Positions 1 through 7,951 of a stretch of DNA of 64,000 bases are shown in pieces (the first letter of the stretch is position 1; every line of letters starts with the position of its first letter). This DNA comes from Verrucomicrobiaceae bacterium UBA7681 (GTDB lineage: Bacteria > Verrucomicrobiota > Verrucomicrobiia > Verrucomicrobiales > Verrucomicrobiaceae). Under the pieces are notes generated by a model. It had not been told where the DNA came from. It searched no databases and worked only from the letters and a program-made list of their open reading frames with translations. A program made the position numbers and the translations under genes. The DNA lies in NCBI GenBank assembly GCA_002482965.1, contig DLGZ01000027.1:62001-126000 (forward strand). The letters run 5' to 3'.

Positions 1-62
1 GGAACAGTACAGTCGATTTGCCAAGTCTCTTGCACTCGCTGTTGGCGTGGGTATTCGGCAGG

Positions 63-665
63 ATGGAATCTTCAAAACAGCGTCTGGGCCAGTTGATTAT
101 CGTTTCGGGGCCTTCGGGCACCGGCAAGACGACCCTGGCACGGAAAGTGTGTGATCGTGGCGAGGCGGTCTTTTCCGTCTCCTGCACGACGCGCGCACCG
201 AGGGCGGGTGAGGTGGACGGGAAGGACTATTTTTTCCTGACCGAGGAAGACTTTTTGGCGCGGGTGGAGCGTGGGGAGCTGTTTGAATACGCTCGCGTCC
301 ATGGTCGGCTTTACGGCACTCTAAAGAGCTACGTGTATGAGAATCTCAAACGTGGAGTGGATGTGATCATGGACATCGACGTGCAGGGAGCGATGCAGGT
401 TCGCGCTTGCGAGGACGAACTGGTGAAGCGCTGCCTGCTGGAGATTTTCGTGCTGCCGCCCAGCCTGGAGGAACTACGCAACCGCCTCTCAGGCCGTGCG
501 ACGGAGGATGCTGCGGCGTTTGAACTGCGCATGCAGAACGCGGCGGCAGAGATGGAGCATTGGCGCAGGTACGGCTACGTGCTCGTCAGCGGTGCTCGTG
601 AAGATGATGCACGGCGGTTTGATGCGATCCTCGAAGCTGGGCGGATGAGGACAAGCCTGCGGTGA
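63..665 (+). CDS. gmk: Guanylate kinase
   Basis: Phosphorylates GMP to GDP with ATP in purine nucleotide recycling; cytoplasmic. The P-loop GPSGTGKTT lies at residues 16-24, followed by the GMP-binding stretch SCTTRAPRAGEVDGKDY and the later segment VDVIMDIDVQGA, all in the order expected for the family. The 200-residue length from the ATG at 63 is normal. An in-frame TTG at 18 would add 15 hydrophobic residues that the family does not have, so I prefer the ATG. It is convergent with the nitrilase-family gene, and the two stop codons abut with no spacer. Confidence 0.95.
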   Translation: MESSKQRLGQLIIVSGPSGTGKTTLARKVCDRGEAVFSVSCTTRAPRAGEVDGKDYFFLTEEDFLARVERGELFEYARVHGRLYGTLKSYVYENLKRGVDVIMDIDVQGAMQVRACEDELVKRCLLEIFVLPPSLEELRNRLSGRATEDAAAFELRMQNAAAEMEHWRRYGYVLVSGAREDDARRFDAILEAGRMRTSLR

Positions 666-1436
666 TCAGGACGGAATGCCTGCATCTCTGAGCGCTGGGA
701 ACTGACTGCGCCAGTCGCGGAGCACGGCTGGGTCGATCTGGGCGCTGATGACGCGTTCCTGCTCGGCCGCGTCGGCGATGATGAGTCCATGCGGATCCAC
801 CACGAGGCTGCGACCCGTGTAGGTGAAGTCGGGATCGGTGCCGCAGCGGTTGACGCCGATGACGTAGGCGAGGTTTTCGATGGCGCGTGCCTGGAGCAGT
901 GTGATCCAGTGCTGGATGCGTTTCACCGGCCAGGCGGCGATGAAGATTAATACTTCAGCCCCGGCACGAATGGCTGTGCGGGAGAGTTCGGGAAAGCGCA
1001 GATCGTAGCAGATGAGCGGGGCGATGCACAGTCCCTGCCATGCAAAGAGGCTGACGTCGGTGCCGGCGATGTGAGCTTGAGCTTCGCCACCGAGGCTGAA
1101 GGGGTAATTCTTTGTGTAGCGGGAGCGGACGCTGCCATCTGGCGCGATGGCGAGGGCTTGATTCATGCCGCGACCATCACTGGTTGCTGTCACGACTCCA
1201 CCGATGACGCAGCTTTGGTATTGCACGGCCAATTCGCGCAGGAACTGCTCTGTGGGGCCATTCTCTGGCTCGGCGGTGACGGCGAGTTTCATGCTGAAGC
1301 CGGTGGAGAAGGTCTCCGGCAGGACAATGAGAGATCCGGGTTGTGGACTGGCGCTTGCGATCAACTGTCGCGCCTTGGCGTGATTGGCAGGGCGATCTTC
1401 CCAGACGGAATCGATTTGCACGAGATGGACATTCAT
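666..1436 (-). CDS. Carbon-nitrogen hydrolase (omega-amidase/YafV-like)
   Basis: Nitrilase-superfamily amidase. The Glu-Lys-Cys triad is visible as E41 (LPETF), K109 (YTKNYPF) and C143 (LICYDLRFPE), and the 256-residue length is typical of the single-domain branch. The motif context resembles YafV/omega-amidase proteins, which hydrolyse alpha-ketoglutaramate and related omega-amides. The substrate cannot be proved from sequence. Its start overlaps the end of the MFS gene by four bases (ATGA type), so the two are probably translationally coupled, with transporter first and hydrolase second. Confidence 0.85.
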   Translation of the reverse strand: MNVHLVQIDSVWEDRPANHAKARQLIASASPQPGSLIVLPETFSTGFSMKLAVTAEPENGPTEQFLRELAVQYQSCVIGGVVTATSDGRGMNQALAIAPDGSVRSRYTKNYPFSLGGEAQAHIAGTDVSLFAWQGLCIAPLICYDLRFPELSRTAIRAGAEVLIFIAAWPVKRIQHWITLLQARAIENLAYVIGVNRCGTDPDFTYTGRSLVVDPHGLIIADAAEQERVISAQIDPAVLRDWRSQFPALRDAGIPS

Positions 1437-2692
1437 AAGCGTTCGTGGTTGGAGCCGGGACGGAGGCGGTGTGAGGATTCAGAATTGCTGCGGGCGCGGA
1501 CGCCAATGAAGCAGCTGGCGGAGAGGATGGTGATGCCGCAGACGATGGCGAAGGTGTCGAACGATATGACCTTGATCATGGCGAAAGCCAGAGATGGAGC
1601 CACGAGACCGCGCACGCCGGTGAGAAAGGTATGAACGCTCATGTACTCGGCAACGGCGTGTTTGTCGGCGAGTTTGGTGACCCAGAGCGCCCAGGTGACG
1701 TTGCCACCGGCATTGGCCATGCCCCACAAGGCCATGCCGAGGGTCCACCAAAAGAGGTTGTGGCCAAGGAAGAAACACAGGATGCCGGCGGCGAAAAACA
1801 CATTGAGTACCGCTCGCACGGTGAAGAGATGGAAGCGGTCATAAACCAGCCCCCAGGGATAGGAAAACACCACCCGGGCGAGCACCGGCACCACTCCGGT
1901 GATCCAGGCGACATTGAACGCGCTCAAGTTGATGCCGTGGCTCGGGTTGGCGAGGTATTCGACGAACAGGCATGCCGCAGCCAGATTGCCGATGCCCATG
2001 ATCATCCAGGAGATGAGCAGTGTGCGGAAATCACGGTCCTCCCGCACCCAGCGCATTGAACTCCAGAGGCTGGTGCTGGAGTTTTCAGGCGCTTCCCACG
2101 GGGTGATCGGCAGACCATAAGTCCAGAAGCCCGAGATGAAGCTGCTGGCGGCGAAGGCCCACAAGAGCCAGGTATAGTTCTCGATGTTCCATCCGAGAAG
2201 TTTGCCGCCCACAAAGCCGAAGCACACCGCCGCCGTCGCCCGCGTGACTCCAGTAACCGCATATAGCTTGCCGCGTTTGGCGGCAGGGTAGTTGATGCGG
2301 TAGATCTGCGTCATCAAAGGGATCTGCATGGTCAGGCAGAACAAGCCCAAGCTCATGCCGCCGATGAACAGCTGCGGGCTGTGTGGAAACGCCGCTGAAA
2401 CGGCCATGCAGGCACCGCCCAGCAATTGCACCTTTGCCGCCGTGCGGGCGATGGTGCTTTTGGCCCGCAGCAGGAGCGGTACCACGAACAAACTGGCCAC
2501 CATGCCGCCACTGGTGGCGCTGAGAAAGACGGACTTCGCCGCATCGCTCATGTGAAACACCTTTACGGCAATGAGCATGCCGAAGGAAGCGGTCAGCGTG
2601 TCGATGACTCCTGAGGGGATCGAGCGCCACAGCTCGTTGCGCAGGGTTCGGGAGGTGATGGCATCGGCTTCATTCACGCGGGCTATTCGCAT
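1433..2692 (-). CDS. MFS transporter
   Basis: A 419-residue polytopic membrane protein with about twelve hydrophobic segments, a cytoplasmic N-terminus and the six-plus-six arrangement of the major facilitator superfamily. A basic loop after the second or third segment (RAKSTIARTAAK) and a long central acidic loop (about residues 195-220) fit the fold. No substrate motif is recognised. It lies directly upstream of the amidase-family gene with a four-base overlap, so it may import or export an amide or its product. That link is inference from position. Confidence 0.8.
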   Translation of the reverse strand: MRIARVNEADAITSRTLRNELWRSIPSGVIDTLTASFGMLIAVKVFHMSDAAKSVFLSATSGGMVASLFVVPLLLRAKSTIARTAAKVQLLGGACMAVSAAFPHSPQLFIGGMSLGLFCLTMQIPLMTQIYRINYPAAKRGKLYAVTGVTRATAAVCFGFVGGKLLGWNIENYTWLLWAFAASSFISGFWTYGLPITPWEAPENSSTSLWSSMRWVREDRDFRTLLISWMIMGIGNLAAACLFVEYLANPSHGINLSAFNVAWITGVVPVLARVVFSYPWGLVYDRFHLFTVRAVLNVFFAAGILCFFLGHNLFWWTLGMALWGMANAGGNVTWALWVTKLADKHAVAEYMSVHTFLTGVRGLVAPSLAFAMIKVISFDTFAIVCGITILSASCFIGVRARSNSESSHRLRPGSNHERL

Positions 2693-2699
2693 GAACAGA

Positions 2700-2733
2700 G
2701 ATGCGCGTCCAGCACGGAGGCGGGACGCGCATC
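2700..2733. other. Perfect 11-bp inverted repeat upstream of the MFS gene
   Basis: GATGCGCGTCC at 2700-2710 pairs perfectly with GGACGCGCATC at 2723-2733 around a 12-base loop. It lies between the stop of the GYF-like gene and the MFS start codon, ending eight bases before that start. No T-run follows on the minus strand, so it is not a classical terminator. It may affect translation initiation of the MFS gene or stabilise the upstream 3' end. Confidence 0.5.
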
Positions 2734-2764
2734 AGATGAGAGAGCGATAAGCCCTCACGGACTA

Positions 2765-3025
2765 TCAGGCGGCTTTCTTGGACTTCTTGGCTGCCGGGGC
2801 TTTAGCTTCAGGGGCGGCCTTGGCGGCGGGTTTCTTCACCAGCTTTGGCGCAGGCATCGGGACGACGGTCAGCCATTCCTGATAATGAACCCAGCTGTCA
2901 CTGCCTTCATCACGGAGATAGTCGGTTGCAGTGAGGAGTCCGCGCTTCTGGAAATCGAGGATTTCTGTTTTGGCGAAGGGGCCGAATTCAACGAAGGCGC
3001 GGCTGAGGTAAACGAGGTCTTTCAT
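2765..3025 (-). CDS. GYF_2-like small protein with Lys/Ala/Pro tail
   Basis: 86 residues. Residues 1-55 resemble the bacterial GYF_2 (DUF4339) domain: an aromatic-rich start, the GPF turn, a helix, then a W-containing strand (SDSWVHYQEWL). Family members bind proline-rich or other peptides, or sit next to membrane domains. Here the domain is followed only by a positively charged Lys-Ala-Pro tail (about residues 58-86) like a histone H1 tail, which suggests nucleic-acid or acidic-partner contact. It is transcribed away from the 3214 gene across a 188-base divergent intergenic region. The function is unknown. Confidence 0.65.
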   Translation of the reverse strand: MKDLVYLSRAFVEFGPFAKTEILDFQKRGLLTATDYLRDEGSDSWVHYQEWLTVVPMPAPKLVKKPAAKAAPEAKAPAAKKSKKAA

Positions 3026-3213
3026 GGTATGCTTTATTGGTTTGTAGGTTTTGGGGATAGGGCCGTAACATCACATGAGTTGTGGAACAAGCAGCAATCT
3101 TGCCACAGTTCCACAAAAGTGGGTATGGGCATGCAAAGGGTATTTATTTTGACTTTATGAAGGCATGTCTGCTTGCGGCACACCTCACTGACCTCTAGTT
3201 TATATGACAATTA

Positions 3214-4230
3214 ATGATTATTTGCCTCGAATCGTCCATCCTCGGCGGGTACCTTTCCAATGAAGTACCTGGATTGGTCACAGGCGTGCTCCATCTCGCA
3301 GGTCAGAATCAGCCGGTGCGGGTCGAACTGGTGGGTAATTTTTTGCGCGATATTGCCGGCTGCCGGGTGGACTTTCACAACCCGCTTCCTAATGCCAATG
3401 AAGACCATGTGGATGCCATTGCGCCCATGCAGCATGGATACAGCGGTCTGATGACCGCCTCTTCTCGCGTGTTGAAACTCCCGCGCCGCCGATCACACTC
3501 GGACACGGTCATCACATTGCCGGAGCCGCCCGGGCTGAAAAACCTGCTGTTCTTCGAGTGGTTCAATCAGGACCACCAGCGCATACTGATACAGTCCTGG
3601 CACCTGCAACTGCGTGTCTCTTCGCCACGCTGGCAACTGACGAAGGATGAAGAGGCCGCTTTGCTGCGGCAGAACCGTGCCCGGCGAAAGCATTTCCTGC
3701 TGGGTGGCACTCGCAATTCAAAATCCGCCGATGCTTTGCACAGTCCTGGTTTTGACGACCCTTTCCAACCTGCCAAACCGGGCAGCGATCCGTTCGGCTC
3801 CGTCAAGCATGATCCCTTTGAGCCCTCGCACAAAACGCCCGCCAGGGCACCGGGAAGCACCGGTCTGGATCCCGTCACACGATCTGCGGCGCTGGCGAAG
3901 GAACTGCGGCGCTTTCAAAGCCTGCTCGTCTTCAATGAAGAGGTTCGCACCCGCCCGGCGGTCCTGCGCCTGCTGTCCACAGTGGCGGATCTGGCCGCGC
4001 ACCTCATCCATGTGCTGCGTCAGTTTGCCGAGGCGGAAAAAGATCAGTGGCAGTTTTTGGTGATCGATCTTGAACAAAGTCTGCCTCTGTTTGCAGCGGC
4101 CTTGAATGCCACGGACAAGCTGGTTCAGCAGCATCCCCAAGGTGCTGACATGGAGTGGCTGGCCGGCGTGCAGGCCAGTCTGCTCAACATTGAGCTGCGC
4201 ATGCGTGAATTACTGGGACTGCTGCGCTGA
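3214..4230 (+). CDS. Uncharacterised two-domain protein, family copy A
   Basis: 338 residues, no signal peptide. I do not recognise the family, but it is clearly paralogous to the minus-strand gene at 16285-17496. Both share an N-terminal beta-rich domain with GN-x3-RD-[IV]-AGC-x3-F-x-NP (here about residues 44-62) and a second block NL-[FLY]-x-EWF (about 111-118). Both end in a long helical region of roughly 110-130 residues. Copy A has a Pro/Gly-rich linker with three DPF motifs (about residues 180-210). The stop is followed 47 bases later by the next gene, so co-transcription is possible. Confidence 0.75.
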   Translation: MIICLESSILGGYLSNEVPGLVTGVLHLAGQNQPVRVELVGNFLRDIAGCRVDFHNPLPNANEDHVDAIAPMQHGYSGLMTASSRVLKLPRRRSHSDTVITLPEPPGLKNLLFFEWFNQDHQRILIQSWHLQLRVSSPRWQLTKDEEAALLRQNRARRKHFLLGGTRNSKSADALHSPGFDDPFQPAKPGSDPFGSVKHDPFEPSHKTPARAPGSTGLDPVTRSAALAKELRRFQSLLVFNEEVRTRPAVLRLLSTVADLAAHLIHVLRQFAEAEKDQWQFLVIDLEQSLPLFAAALNATDKLVQQHPQGADMEWLAGVQASLLNIELRMRELLGLLR

Positions 4231-4277
4231 AAGTGAGAGGGGGTTGATCCGCACTGTGCTTGCGTCTAGCATGCAGC

Positions 4278-4850
4278 ATGCGTCTCTCACATTATGCCCT
4301 GGCTCTTACGATCATTCTGCTCGCAATCACCGGTTTTCTGGCCTGGGAGGCGCAGGAGGAAGCCAAGGGCGCACGCAAAGAACTCGAACTAGTGCGCAGG
4401 CAGCAGGCAGCCTATGAAATGGCCATGCCAACCAAGCCTGACACCGTGACAAATTTGCCGCCGCCGCCGGAAGTGCAGGCTGCTCCCGCCGTGCCGGCTT
4501 TGGCCGGAAGTGATCTGATGCCAGGAACTCCCACCCGATATGCATCACCGGCAGCTGCCGCTGCACCTTTGACAGATCTGCAAAAGCAGCTTTTGGGCAT
4601 GCCTGCCTTCGCCAAGGTGCTGGAAGTTCACAATGACCAGGGCTTTGCAGTGATCAGTGCGGGAAAAGACAAACATCTGACCAGCGGGATGAAATTCGAT
4701 GTGCGGCGTGGCAACGGACTGGTTGGCCGAGTGATCGTGGGTGAAACCATTGAAGCAGCAGAAGCCGTCGTGGACATTGATTCTACTTTCACTCTCCCTG
4801 GAGTGCGCATTGAAGCAGGCGACGAACTGATTTACTCGGAGCGGAAATAA
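4278..4850 (+). CDS. Membrane-anchored protein with C-terminal beta domain, unknown function
   Basis: 190 residues from the ATG at 4278; the open frame extends to a TTG at 4260 but the ATG gives a cleaner signal anchor. Residues 3-24 form one hydrophobic segment, then comes a short charged helix (EEAKGARKELELVRRQQ), a Pro/Ala-rich linker and a C-terminal domain of about 90 residues. In that domain the alternating pattern AVISAGKDKHLTSGMKFDVRR resembles small beta-barrel folds in which a G-M-x-F turn marks the start of a second half. It is probably periplasmic. It sits between copy A and tlyA on the same strand. Confidence 0.65.
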   Translation: MRLSHYALALTIILLAITGFLAWEAQEEAKGARKELELVRRQQAAYEMAMPTKPDTVTNLPPPPEVQAAPAVPALAGSDLMPGTPTRYASPAAAAAPLTDLQKQLLGMPAFAKVLEVHNDQGFAVISAGKDKHLTSGMKFDVRRGNGLVGRVIVGETIEAAEAVVDIDSTFTLPGVRIEAGDELIYSERK

Positions 4851-4862
4851 CAATCATCCTAG

Positions 4863-5597
4863 ATGCCACGCGAACGTCTTGATCTCGCCTTGGTGAAGCT
4901 TGGCATTGTGCCCTCACGTGAACAGGCCAAACGCCTCATCATGGCTGGTGAGGTCAGTGTCCTTGGCAAGCGCATCACCCAGCCGGGCTGGTTGGTTGCA
5001 GGGCTTCAGCAGATCGTCGTGCGGGAACGCCCTAAATTCGTCAGCCGGGGGGGGCTGAAGCTCGAAGGGGCGCTCAAGCACTTTAATATTGATGTCACAG
5101 GCATGACCGCACTCGACGTAGGGGCGTCCACGGGAGGATTCACCGATTGTCTGCTGCAACGCGGCGCGGTAAAAGTCTTCGCCTTCGATGTTGGCACCAA
5201 TCAACTCGCCTGGAAATTGCGCAGCGACCCGCGGGTGGTCTCGAGGGAACAGTTCAACCTCCGCCATATGCTCCCGGATGATGTGGGCCAGGAGGTGGAC
5301 ATTCTGGTGGCCGACCTCTCCTTTATTTCCCTGACCTTGGTCCTGCCTGCGGTGCTGCAGGCGCTGCGCCCGAGTGGTCAGGCCTTGGTTTTGATCAAGC
5401 CTCAGTTTGAGCTTTCACGTGAAGAGGTTGGCAAAGGCGGCATTGTACGTGAACCTGAACTGCATGCCAAAGCCTGTGCACGAATTGAAGAGTTTGTGCG
5501 CTTGCGGCCAGAACTGGAATGGCGGGGCTTGATTGAGTCATCCATTCAAGGAACGGAAGGCAATCGCGAGTTTTTGGCCTGGTTTGGCAAGCAGTGA
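4863..5597 (+). CDS. tlyA: TlyA-family rRNA 2'-O-methyltransferase
   Basis: An N-terminal S4 RNA-binding domain (residues 1-60, RLDLALVKLGIVPSREQAKR) is followed by an FtsJ-type Rossmann methyltransferase with the SAM motif ALDVGASTGGFTD (about residues 83-95). The downstream ADLSFISLT and LIKPQFE blocks are typical of the hemolysin A/TlyA family. Characterised members methylate cytidine in 16S and 23S rRNA; the older hemolysin name is not supported here. The 244-residue length is normal. The ATG follows the preceding stop by 12 bases, so it is likely in the same operon. Confidence 0.9.
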   Translation: MPRERLDLALVKLGIVPSREQAKRLIMAGEVSVLGKRITQPGWLVAGLQQIVVRERPKFVSRGGLKLEGALKHFNIDVTGMTALDVGASTGGFTDCLLQRGAVKVFAFDVGTNQLAWKLRSDPRVVSREQFNLRHMLPDDVGQEVDILVADLSFISLTLVLPAVLQALRPSGQALVLIKPQFELSREEVGKGGIVREPELHAKACARIEEFVRLRPELEWRGLIESSIQGTEGNREFLAWFGKQ

Positions 5598-5745
5598 TCC
5601 GCGTGGTGGAATTAAAAATGAGTGACAGCTCGCCTCGAATTATCAAATATGAGACGATTAAATGACCGTTTTTCGTGGAAGTGACATTTTATTGTTGCGC
5701 TGCCGTAATAATTATCACAAATTACCATCATTGATGCGAACGGCC

Positions 5746-6171
5746 ATGAAAAATCTCACTCACATATCCAAGCAACGCCGAGCTTCCTCTGCGTTCAGTT
5801 TTTTTGAGGTCTTGATGTTTATCGCCATTATTGGAGTGATGATCGGAATGGCCGTGCCAATGATGGGCCAGGGCGATGCCGTTTATGCGGCGCGTGATCG
5901 CCGCAATGCTCAGGAACTGTGCTCGACTTGCATGATGGCGCAGACGGCAGAACTGAATTTTGTGCAGGACGAGAGCGTGATCGATACCGTGCGTGCCATT
6001 GTTCGTGGCGGCATGTCGGTGCGTGGGTCGATGCGGGGCCGAGTTTTTGTGGTTCCAGGGCTTAGTGATGAAGACATCCAAGGGGCTGCGAGATTCCTTC
6101 GGGTAAAAGACGGTCAGTTGATGTACACGACCACCGCAACGACAAACACAACTGGAGACCAGCGCCTGTAA
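5746..6171 (+). CDS. Type IV pilin-like (prepilin-type) protein
   Basis: 141 residues from the ATG at 5746; an earlier in-frame ATG at 5662 would add 28 non-conserved residues. A short basic leader (KQRRASSA) precedes FSFFEVLMFIAIIGVMIGMAVP, which has the Phe-start and Glu+5 of a prepilin cleavage site and a 20-residue hydrophobic helix. The usual Gly at -1 is replaced by Ala, so processing may be atypical. Minor pseudopilin or secreted-pseudopilin status is possible. It heads a run of envelope genes up to 7854. Confidence 0.75.
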   Translation: MKNLTHISKQRRASSAFSFFEVLMFIAIIGVMIGMAVPMMGQGDAVYAARDRRNAQELCSTCMMAQTAELNFVQDESVIDTVRAIVRGGMSVRGSMRGRVFVVPGLSDEDIQGAARFLRVKDGQLMYTTTATTNTTGDQRL

Positions 6172-6298
6172 CAGATCCTGCGAGGGAGGCGCATCGAGAA
6201 TGGCTGGCCGCATATCGCAAAGCTGAACAAAATGCAGCCTTGATTTGCCGCGTGTTTTACCTTGCCTGCGGGCATCGTTTCCACCAGCATGCAGCTTC

Positions 6299-6706
6299 AT
6301 GAATTCTGCATTCGTCAAAAGGAACTGGTATTTCTTCACTCCGGCGGTCATCATCATTATTCCGGCGCTGATGGTTGCTTTTTACACCATCAGAGATGGG
6401 TATTCCGTCCCTGACTCCATCAATGCGGTGTTCCATATCGGCTCCACTGGTACGCGCTATTCCATGGGTTTTTCGGAACGGAAATTCAGCATGGTGAGGC
6501 CCGGCATGGATGGCAGAACCGTCTTTAATACGATCAAAAACCCCATGGAAGGCAATGATCTTGGAGTTGATGTGGCCAACTGGCGTTACAGCCTTCCTGC
6601 CAGTGGGGCGGGTTATTATCACGAACGCACTATTGTTATGGAGAAGGATAAAAATGGCAATCCGCGGGTCAAACAACGCATCAGTCGTTTTCATGCGACG
6701 AATTGA
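6299..6706 (+). CDS. Single-span membrane protein with possible BamE/SmpA-like fold
   Basis: 135 residues from the ATG at 6299; an open TTG frame begins at 6245 but is less likely. One transmembrane helix (about residues 10-28) precedes a small exported domain. Its pattern of VRPGMDGRTVFNTIKNP, then a W-x-Y strand (VANWRYSLP), then YHERTIVMEKDKNG resembles the SmpA/BamE two-helix three-strand layout, in which G-M begins the helix pair and a W-Y strand follows. The resemblance is by eye only. It lies between the pilin-like gene and the LysM lipoprotein on the same strand. Confidence 0.6.
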   Translation: MNSAFVKRNWYFFTPAVIIIIPALMVAFYTIRDGYSVPDSINAVFHIGSTGTRYSMGFSERKFSMVRPGMDGRTVFNTIKNPMEGNDLGVDVANWRYSLPASGAGYYHERTIVMEKDKNGNPRVKQRISRFHATN

Positions 6707-6709
6707 TTC

Positions 6710-7228
6710 ATGAACGAAAGTGACGCATCTTCTCGCATGAATCATTGCCCGCCATTGCTGCTCAGAGCCTGTTTGGTCCTCCCGCTGCTATTGCTGGCTG
6801 CGTGTGAAAATTCTTCACACATCAAGGGACTCCCCAAAGACCTGCCGGTCATCAATCTGCATGGGTCGCCAAGTACGCCTGTCCATACGATGGGGCATGC
6901 AGATTATCCTTTTGCAGATAACGGTGATTACAAAAGTGACTGGGCTGCCGAGGGCGGGCAGGGGGCAGGCATGGACTACTCCTCCTGGCGCTCTTCCCAT
7001 GGCAGCTCTTCCTCCCGCAGTTCCTCCAAGAAAAAGACCTCGTCCAAATCCGGTGGCAAAAGCTCCGGCAGCAAAACCTCGCGCAAAGGCGGTTCATATA
7101 CCATCAAGAGCGGTGACAACTTGGGTGCTATCGCACGCAAGAACGGCACCACAGTGGCGAAACTCAAGGCTGCCAACGGGCTGTCTTCCGACATGATCCG
7201 TGCGGGCAAAACGCTTAAAATACCCTAG
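6710..7228 (+). CDS. LysM-domain lipoprotein
   Basis: 172 residues. A lipoprotein signal ends in the lipobox LLAAC, followed by a Ser/Lys/Gly-rich flexible linker and a single C-terminal LysM domain (SYTIKSGDNLGAIARKNG and onward, last 45 residues), the module that binds peptidoglycan glycan chains. An in-frame ATG at 6737 gives a shorter, more standard signal peptide and may be the true start. It is directly followed after five bases by an amidase gene, a natural partnership in cell-wall turnover or separation. Confidence 0.85.
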   Translation: MNESDASSRMNHCPPLLLRACLVLPLLLLAACENSSHIKGLPKDLPVINLHGSPSTPVHTMGHADYPFADNGDYKSDWAAEGGQGAGMDYSSWRSSHGSSSSRSSSKKKTSSKSGGKSSGSKTSRKGGSYTIKSGDNLGAIARKNGTTVAKLKAANGLSSDMIRAGKTLKIP

Positions 7229-7233
7229 TAGTC

Positions 7234-7854
7234 GTGTGTCATCTCTCCTCACGCATCGCAGCATGGTGTCTGTCGCTGATCGTGGGTGGTGCGGCGATTG
7301 GGGGGGCAGCGGAGCCGGTGCGTTTTTCCACGGTGGTGATTGATGCAGGCCACGGCGGCAAGGATGGCGGTTCTGTCTGGAATGGGTTGGTCGAAAAAAA
7401 GCTCTGCCTTGATGTCGCGAAGCGCGTCGAAACGGCACTAAAGGCGAGTGGCCTTAAAACCGTCATGACGCGGCGTACCGACACCTTTGTAGATCTCTCC
7501 CAACGGGCGCGCATCGCCAATCGTGTGCCCGCGTCAGTCTTTGTCAGCATCCATTTCAACGGCAGCCGCAAAACCATCATCTCCGGTGGGGAGGTGTATT
7601 ATCGCAGCTCGCGCGGCAAATTGCTCGCATCAGCCATCAACCGTTCGATCAAAGGCAGGGTTGCTGGTGGCACGCGCGGCATTTTTTACGCCGGCTTTAA
7701 GGTGCTGCGCGAGACCCAGATGCCTGCGGTGCTCGTCGAATGCGGCTATCTCAGCAATAAACGCGAGGCCTTGCGCTGCGCAGATCCTGCCCATCGCCAG
7801 AAACTTGCCGAGGCCATTGTCAGCGGTCTTTTGGCCGTCCGGCGAAAGAAATGA
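7234..7854 (+). CDS. N-acetylmuramoyl-L-alanine amidase (Amidase_3)
   Basis: Cleaves the amide between MurNAc and the stem peptide. The zinc ligands and catalytic Glu are in order: H40 (DAGHGG), E54 (VEKKLCLD), H107 (SIHFNG) and E169 (VLVECGYLSN). A hydrophobic signal sequence covers about residues 8-25. The start is GTG, five bases after the LysM lipoprotein stop, so the pair is very probably co-translated. At 206 residues it is a bare catalytic domain without an AMIN domain; the LysM partner may supply wall targeting. Confidence 0.92.
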   Translation: MCHLSSRIAAWCLSLIVGGAAIGGAAEPVRFSTVVIDAGHGGKDGGSVWNGLVEKKLCLDVAKRVETALKASGLKTVMTRRTDTFVDLSQRARIANRVPASVFVSIHFNGSRKTIISGGEVYYRSSRGKLLASAINRSIKGRVAGGTRGIFYAGFKVLRETQMPAVLVECGYLSNKREALRCADPAHRQKLAEAIVSGLLAVRRKK

Positions 7855-7951
7855 AACGCAGCTTTCATTTCTTTTGAAAGTTCGCATTTACGAGGCACCT
7901 GCTGGCATTTGACGAAGCCCCTGCCGTGGTGGATGGAATAAGGTAGATTCC

